Assembly: GCF_033296635.1 (NCBI RefSeq) | Contig: NW_026944024.1 | Coordinates: forward strand, 1,054,001 to 1,118,000 | From: Dichotomopilus funicola | Taxonomy: Eukaryota; Ascomycota; Sordariomycetes; Sordariales; Chaetomiaceae | Direction: 5' to 3' | Length of the DNA: 64,000 bases | In this document: piece after piece, positions 57,729 to 64,000 of the stretch | Numbering within the stretch: position 1 is the stretch's first letter | Layout: each line of letters opens with the position of its first letter | Notes under the pieces: model-generated | Told to the model about the DNA's origin: nothing | The model's database searches: none | The model's input: only the letters and a program-made list of their open reading frames with translations | Made by a program: the position numbers and the translations under genes

Positions 57729-58853
57729 TCAGAGGCTTTTCTCAAGCATGACCAGGTCCCGGAAGCCCTCCTTCCACTTCTTCGCCTGCTCCCCGCTCGG
57801 GCGCGGCAGTGGGCTGCGCGCAACACCGCCATAGCCCATCCATCCTTGCAGTCCAGATTTGACGCCAACGACGCCGCCTTGAATGGCGGTCCAGTCGCCT
57901 TCCGCAACAATATCCTGCATGCCCTGGGCCTCGGCCGTCTTCCCCTGCGCGTACAGCTCCATCGTCTTGATGCACGCCTTGGGCGCGATGTTGGCCAGCC
58001 CCGCGAGAATGCCATGCCCGCCCGCGACAAGCGATTGCAGTGTGAAATCGGCCGAGCCCGCGAGGACGAGGAAGTCCGGCTTGGCTGGGTTGTAAGCCGC
58101 GCCCGCACGCTTTCGCGTGGCAGCTGCTACGCGGTTGAGCTTGCCGGTGTTGCCGCAAGTCAGCTTGACGCCGACGATGTTGGGGTGTTCAGCGAGGCTG
58201 AGGATGACGTCGGAGGAGAGATCCATCCCCCCAACGGCGCCTGGGAAGTTGTAGATGATGAGCGGGATAGGGGAGGCATCGGCCACGGCGGTGAAGTAGG
58301 AGATGATGGTCTCTGAGGCGGGCGCAAAGAGCGAGGCGTAGTACGATGGGGGCAGGACGAGGGCGTAATCGCCGCCGGCTTCCCAGGCCTCGCGGCAGAG
58401 CTGGATAGCCTCGCGCGTGGACTGCGAGCCGCATCCAACAATGATGGGGATGTGTGCGTGTCCGGATTCGTTCAGCGCCTTGCGGGTCGTCGCGGTGACG
58501 AGTTGGCGTTCCGCGTGCGTGAGGTGGACGGCTTCACCGTTGGAGCCTTGGGTGGCGAGACCGGTGACACCAGCGCGAGCCAGGCGCACGGCGTGCCGGG
58601 CAATGGTCTCGGTGTCAACGTCTTCCGTGCCCTCTTCGAAGAAGCACATGGTGGGCACATAGACGCCTGGTACTAGTGGCCGATCCATGTGGAAGTCTGT
58701 GGAATCGGAAGTGGTGCTGAAAGAGCTGCTGAGTGGGGAGTGAGGCTCCATGGCCGAGAGATGTCCTGTCACAAGGTGGGAGTTGAACTGCATCCTGTTG
58801 AAGCCAGCGGTGTAGCTGCCGCTGGGAGAAGGTGCGTCGTTGTGGGGAGACAT
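57729..58853 (-). CDS. DapA/NAL-family lyase or aldolase
   Basis: An intronless frame of 374 aa from the ATG at 58853; a longer start at 58922 would add a His/Gln-rich 23-residue leader. After a Ser/Pro-rich N-terminus of about 55 residues comes a TIM-barrel of the dihydrodipicolinate synthase family: ATQGSNGEAVHLTHAER (the GSNGE substrate loop), VGCGSQSTREAI, VLPPSYY, IYNFPGAVGG (catalytic Tyr201) and VGVKLTCGN (Schiff-base Lys230), then GGHGILAGLANIAP. Fungi make lysine by another route, so a biosynthetic DapA role is unlikely. Better guesses are 4-hydroxy-2-oxoglutarate aldolase or a 2-keto-3-deoxy-sugar-acid aldolase such as the D-galacturonate pathway enzyme. The exact substrate cannot be read from sequence. 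Confidence 0.85.
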   Translation of the reverse strand: MSPHNDAPSPSGSYTAGFNRMQFNSHLVTGHLSAMEPHSPLSSSFSTTSDSTDFHMDRPLVPGVYVPTMCFFEEGTEDVDTETIARHAVRLARAGVTGLATQGSNGEAVHLTHAERQLVTATTRKALNESGHAHIPIIVGCGSQSTREAIQLCREAWEAGGDYALVLPPSYYASLFAPASETIISYFTAVADASPIPLIIYNFPGAVGGMDLSSDVILSLAEHPNIVGVKLTCGNTGKLNRVAAATRKRAGAAYNPAKPDFLVLAGSADFTLQSLVAGGHGILAGLANIAPKACIKTMELYAQGKTAEAQGMQDIVAEGDWTAIQGGVVGVKSGLQGWMGYGGVARSPLPRPSGEQAKKWKEGFRDLVMLEKSL

Positions 58854-61800
58854 TGTGGAAGGTGCGGTTGGTGGTTGTTGTTGATGATGATAATTATGAT
58901 TATGAATAAGTTCCTTGAGCAATAACAGGCCGAACCAGAACTGGTGAGGTATGAATGATCTTGGAGAGACGAGAGGATGATGGAGATATTGTCCTGGGAG
59001 AAGAGGGAGAGGGGAGCAGCTTATTTGTATACATGACGACTTATGAGAACGGAGAGCGGGTGGCGGGTAAGGAGGACAGTTTTCTTGGGCTAAGGAGGTC
59101 AGGGGGGCTTGAGCAAGGAACGGGAGTCATGGAGTGTCGATGACAAGGATCAAGGCATGATCCGATGCCTAGAGTTACCGGTGTGTGGGAAAGTAACAAA
59201 GTATTTTTCTTTTTTTGTTTCTTGTGTTGGACACCCCCTTCTTGGGCCCGGTGGAGTCCCGCGTGGAGGTCACTTCGCTGTAAACTTGACCCGAGGATGG
59301 CGCCCAGCGCGCGGCTCTGAGCAAGGCCAACTCCCATGTCTCTTGTGGACGCAGAGGTACCATGAAGGTACGTGTACATATCCGTTGCCAGCTAGCCGAC
59401 AGACTTTTTGTCTGGACCTGAGAAGTTCCTAGGAATAGCCAGCTCCAACAACCGCGGAGAATGGGATCACGTCCGCTCTTTCCTGTGGGTTGTTGACAAG
59501 GGTGCCGGAGCCGTCATTGACCTTGGCGCTAGAGTACCTGCGCACAGTGCGCGCTCCAGAACTGGCCAGGCTCTCAAATCCGGGGTGCCTCCCTTGTCTG
59601 GGCCCAGCGAGGACAAGGATTGGTGCAGGATCAGCGGTTGCCAAGTGTGGGGGTCCAGGTGGGAGATCGGGGAGCGCCCCTCGCCAAGGCGCGGCGTGGG
59701 GCTAGACTGAGAAGGGAAAGACGAAAGCTGTTTTAAGCTAGACTGGAAAGGGGAAAACGAAACCTGCTTTGAGCTTGAGCCTTGAAAGGGGGGGGAGGGC
59801 GCGCTGCGGCCTCAAGTAAAGAGATGTCGTTGCTGGTCGAGCTGCATTCATGAAGACAGGGCGTCATCCTCAACTCGATCGACTACCTGGAGCAACTTTG
59901 ACAAGGCATTGAATAGGAAGCATTCCAGAGCCATCCTGTTGGTGGTTCCTAAGATTTCCCACAAGGAGAAACTCGCCGTGATTGGTAGTGCTCGGCGGTT
60001 GTTTGTGCTGACAGGTCCAAAAACTAATGGCCGTTGCATGATCAGCTGCCCTCGGCGCATCGGTCGGTAATGTTCCTCAAAGAATAACACATGTGGCCTG
60101 TTCCTTTATGTGGCATGCTCCTTGGGCTCCACGTATACCGTTAAGAGTCGGGACGGCCGGTACAGTTTCGATGCGGCGACGGTCAAAAACTGAGAGGGCG
60201 CTGGCAGCTTGGTATCCTGTCAAATGCGCGGAGACCGGATCTGCGCATGCCCTCCTCGCCAATCAATTGTACGGCACCTTTTTGTGTGGTAGTACGAGTG
60301 GAGGAATTGAGCGCGTGAGAACGCCTGAAAGAGCTCGTGTCAACCGCCGTATTGTCACGTCGTTGAACCGTCTGCAAGGCTCCCGTCCCTCTCGAGGCTC
60401 CGGTTGGCGGTGCCCCGAACGCGAATCGCCAACAGAGCCGCAAGGTGTTACTCGCCAGTTTCTGCACGTCCATAGTAGGTGGCCGCCATGGTCCGAACTC
60501 AGCATCATTCTTTATTACATCATCGACTCGTCCGGTTCGAAGCCCTGTGTCGATCTTGAGGCAGCCTGTGATCAGGCTAGAAGCCCAGCCTCTTGGCTTT
60601 GTAGTTGCTAGTACAGTTAGGTTCTTGTTCTTGTGCTGGGGGGTAGCGAGCCATGAGCCAACCACTGGCATGAAGGCCCCAGGGGCGCTCATTGCTCGAG
60701 CCGCCGTGACGGGCCTTCCAAATTCGGGACCGGATATAACACTGTGTCTAAGGCTGGTCTCTGATCCCCTGGTCAGCTCAGCACGCACCGGCTGTGCAAA
60801 CCGGGACACCCAATTTGGCATAGGTGATCCTGGGGAAGAACGATTTCTGGTCTGCTGATGGTTAAAATTTTGCTGGCTCCGGCGAACGCCAGTCTCCCCG
60901 GATCCGCCATGGTGAGCGTCGTGGTCGAGAGGCCCCGGGATGTCGTCTGGAGTTGGGGTCACCAACGGGGTGGGTTTCACAATCGCTGTTCTCGCCCATC
61001 CAAAATTCAACCGAGGGTCGGGAAGGGCGGTATGTTCGAAGCGTTCGACCCGATACAAACGTGTACGAGCGAAGCAGCATCGAGGGACCCACCAATGTCC
61101 TCGAATGGCCTGCATCGATATTTCTTAACCTGGAGCGGCCAATTGGCGCAAAGAGGAGGATGTCGAAGGGCCTGAGTCGGCTGATGCCAACGAAGCTTTC
61201 AAGCCATGGCCCCGAGTATTCATCGAGGGCGCCCGCTAATTCTCCGCTCTTGCAGCTCTCGGCGGTCCTCGCCGGCTGCGGCTGGCTGTTTCGGGGTTCG
61301 GGGAGCGACGACGCGCACGGCGGGGCAGTGAGGGGTCGCTGAAGCAGCTGACACGATCTCGACACGGCACCCGATCACTCAGCCACACGGAGGCGGCCTC
61401 TTGAGTGCTCCTGCATCTGTAACCCGGCTGACCGACGTTGCTTCAAGTCTTGCTTCGGGCTGCAAGGATGACTTGTTCGCGCGATGTTGCTTGTGTTTCC
61501 TCGAATTGGCAATGTTGTGGTGGAGCGAAATCGGGCTAATATTGGCCAAACGCAACAACGTCGCATCGTGCGGTGAGGGGAAATCCTGTGTGAGGATTGA
61601 GAAGGAGGAGAGAATGACAATGGGGCCCGAGCATGGCGGCCGGGATGCTTCATTGTTGTGGTGGTGCTGCTGCTTGTGGTAATTAGTCGAAAAGCGAGGA
61701 GTTGATTCTCCAGTGGAAATTCCCGTTGAGGTGCGTCTTCTCCCCGGTTCGTCTGAAATTAGAGCACTGGTCAGTGCACGATCCCGCTTTCTGGCAGTTG

Positions 61801-64000
61801 TGCCTGAAACTGGGGGTTTCTGGGGATGCGGCTCTCTTTTGACCTCGTGGTCGGGGTGTTCCCAGCTCACAAAACCTTTTGGCGTCACTGAAATAAACCT
61901 CATAGCGAAGGGGTACTATGAACAGATGAACGGCCGGGTTTGGCACCCTCTCAGCGTTTTGGTTCAGCAAAATCAGAATTCCTTGGCTCGTCTGTCTGTT
62001 TTCCTGTTGTTTGGAAGTGTTGGGAAGAATGTGCACTGTGATATGCACTGTGCCCCTTGCAGATCCCCGGAATCCAGTCTGGGGTCAGCATTCGCATCGG
62101 CGATCGTGTGACTGGTTCGCTGCCCCATCGATCAATATCGAGTCCTGCATATTCTGGGGAATTGATGAACCCAAAAACGCCGAGTTGGGAAGAAATTGCA
62201 GCAAGAGATTCGAAGTGACAGTACGTGTACACGACAAGACGGACGGACACAGGAGTGTAGGACGGTGTCGAGCCATCCCAGAGTCATTCCTTCCACTTTC
62301 GTGTACAGTACCAGGAAGACCCACCAGAGAACACATGACCGCTGACTTCGATTGACTGGAGCCCGGTGGATTTTTGACCCCAGTGTACCCCCCAAACCCC
62401 CACGTTTTTGCGACCTCGGACCTGGATAACGTCGAAAACGTCCCGACCATCAATTTCGAGAGCTCCGTCGGCAATGACCGTTGGCATGTTTCAACGAGCA
62501 CGGTACCTTTACCCCAAGTATTCTACGCGTCCCAGTTCGTCGGCTTGCCACATCAGTATCGGGTTCTCGCCAAACGTTTTCCGCCAACCGTGGGATTCCA
62601 CGACGCAAATGTGGTGGCCTGAGACCAAATGGACTGAGACAATGGCGTAAAGGTCGACTGGCTTACCGGCACACGGGCTCCTCCCCCCGCCCTTACACTA
62701 GCTCGGTACGATGCACGAGTTTCGCATTTTGTTTTCAATGCCTTGTCAGTATCCAATACATATATGCTGAACACTGCGATGCAGCTCAAGGACGGAAAAG
62801 GAAGACTACTCCCCAACCTCGACGAACTCTTCATCGAGCATCGGGCACCGCGGTTGGAAATTTACAACGAGAGTGTCTCTTCGAGCCGTTTCCCCAAGAC
62901 CCCTGGCGGTAATATTTCCAGGTTGGGGTTGATGGACGTCAAAAGCAGCACCAAAAGCACCAATAGGAGAATAAGGAGACATGACACACATCAATGGTGA
63001 CGTGCAGATACCGAAGGTCTGGCTCGGCTCAAGCCCGGAACAATGCCCCTGCCGAGGCTCACCGTTTAGCGGGATGCACCTCGCCGAATCGATGAGCGCC
63101 ACGGGGGCGAGACACCTGTTGGAAGTTGGAAGACGACGTTGGATGCTGCTGAGCCACTAGAACCTCGGTATGAGAGTCGGAGAGGTCGCGAGGCAAACCA
63201 CAGCCGCCCTTATTGGCTGCCCTCGGCGCGGGGAGCAACCTCTTCAACCCAAGCGGTCCGATAACTGGCTCAAGCGAGGTTGAGTTTCCATGCAAACGAA
63301 GAGTGGGATGCCATCGGTCTCATATTTCCTGCAGCAAGAGGCACAGACCCCACGTGGTTGGTGTGGTCAAGAAGAACTGGAGGGTTGCGATCTTGATGCT
63401 TGGCCGATGCGAGATCGAACGGAAAGAGTATCATCTCCTGCAGCTCGGCCCGCGGATTTCATCCGATTAACCCCTTGTTCGGCTACCATCACCGAAGCCT
63501 CGCCGGGGTCGGATCCGATATACTTTGAGAGTGATGTCAACCGCCGTTATCCATATCGAGGTGACGTTTCGACACTGTTGCAGGAGCCGCCAACAAGGCC
63601 TGGGTGAAGATACCGTTGGGTCGACGATATTTGGGCGCAGCGTGGCTTCTTTCAGAAACCGGTCCCATCCGTCCCTTGTCTTCGTCTTTGTGTGACCTTA
63701 ACCGTTCTGCTCCAGCGTCGAAGAAGAAGGGCTGGCTAATGCCCATAAAAGAGATCGAGAGGGAAGATGTATGTAAGTGGTGGGACACCAACTTGTGTGT
63801 AAACTGACCTGAATCCACAGCACAATTCATACCCGGTTGCCATTTTCCTTGTCTCACACAGATCAAGACATAATGCGACCTGTTCCTTTGATGTTTGAAG
63901 AAGTTCTTGTTGCAGGGTGGTAGGTCACGCGACAGCATTTACATCCGGAGCAAACCCGGACCCTAATGTGTGCGGAGTTATGTAAGAGTTTGCTAACAGG
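58854..64000. other. Terminal 5 kb, no recognisable gene
   Basis: The first few hundred bases are the promoter of the DapA-family gene. Beyond that, open frames such as one of 310 codons on the minus strand (60183-61115) and one of 174 codons (61379-61903) show no domain, no consistent intron signals and a Ser/Arg/Pro-heavy make-up typical of chance frames in GC-rich DNA. A short tandem repeat at 59701-59772 is listed separately. Confidence 0.5.
59701..59772. repeat. Imperfect 36-bp tandem duplication
   Basis: Two 36-bp units, both beginning GCTAGACTG and carrying AAGGG, ACGAAA and a CTG(C/T)TTT end, lie head to tail. A partial third copy (GCTTGAGCCTTGAAAGGG) follows. Function unknown. Confidence 0.65.

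Noticed and set aside
43171..58853. A biosynthetic cluster including sirtuin, CRH, tyrosinase and DapA-family genes
   Set aside because: The genes are far apart, have unrelated housekeeping or wall roles, and no polyketide, peptide or terpene core enzyme is present.
60183..61115. Minus-strand open frame of 310 codons
   Set aside because: No domain pattern, heavy in Ser, Arg, Thr and Pro, and equally long frames exist on the other strand. Expected by chance in GC-rich DNA.

Overview
The window looks like chromosomal DNA of a filamentous ascomycete (Pezizomycotina, most likely Sordariomycetes). Genes are split by short GT-AG introns, mostly 55-130 bp, with CTRAC-type branch points near the acceptor. 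Bases are GC-rich outside one repeat-rich patch. The protein set is typical of such fungi: Qcr6, Erg27, a TamA/Dal81 regulator, Rxt2, a GPI-anchored CRH glucanosyltransferase, Zn2Cys6 regulators and a HET-type remnant. The species cannot be named from the sequence alone. All exon borders below were worked out by hand from splice signals and frame.

Layout. 3.0-5.6 kb: a WBP2-like GRAM protein and the complex III hinge subunit Qcr6. 8.9-18 kb: an SLC49/FLVCR-like MFS transporter convergent with the sterol 3-keto reductase Erg27, then an uncharacterised possibly OB-fold protein, a Zn2Cys6 regulator whose zinc cluster is broken by a one-base frame error, and a GNAT acetyltransferase. 22-34 kb: the TamA/Dal81 co-activator, a DHA2 drug:H+ antiporter, the Rpd3L subunit Rxt2 and a two-TM membrane protein. 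34-39.5 kb: a decayed accessory patch with minisatellites, a HET-type gene remnant split by a 527-bp foldback element, a sulfotransferase-HAD fusion with three nonsense codons, and an aminoglycoside-phosphotransferase-like gene with one. 40.9-47 kb: a single-pass surface protein, a SIRT5-type sirtuin and the CRH enzyme. 49.9 kb: an intron-containing tRNA-Asp. 52.7-58.9 kb: a seven-exon secreted tyrosinase and a DapA-family lyase/aldolase. The final 5 kb and several other long stretches show no recognisable gene.

The genes do not form one pathway. Most are dispersed housekeeping and regulatory genes (respiration, ergosterol, nitrogen control, chromatin, cell wall). No secondary-metabolite core enzyme is present. 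The most unusual part is the 34-39.5 kb patch, where three accessory genes are broken side by side around a long hairpin element. I found no convincing new multi-gene system. The best leads are the sulfotransferase-HAD fusion, the foldback element, and the frame error in the Zn2Cys6 gene.
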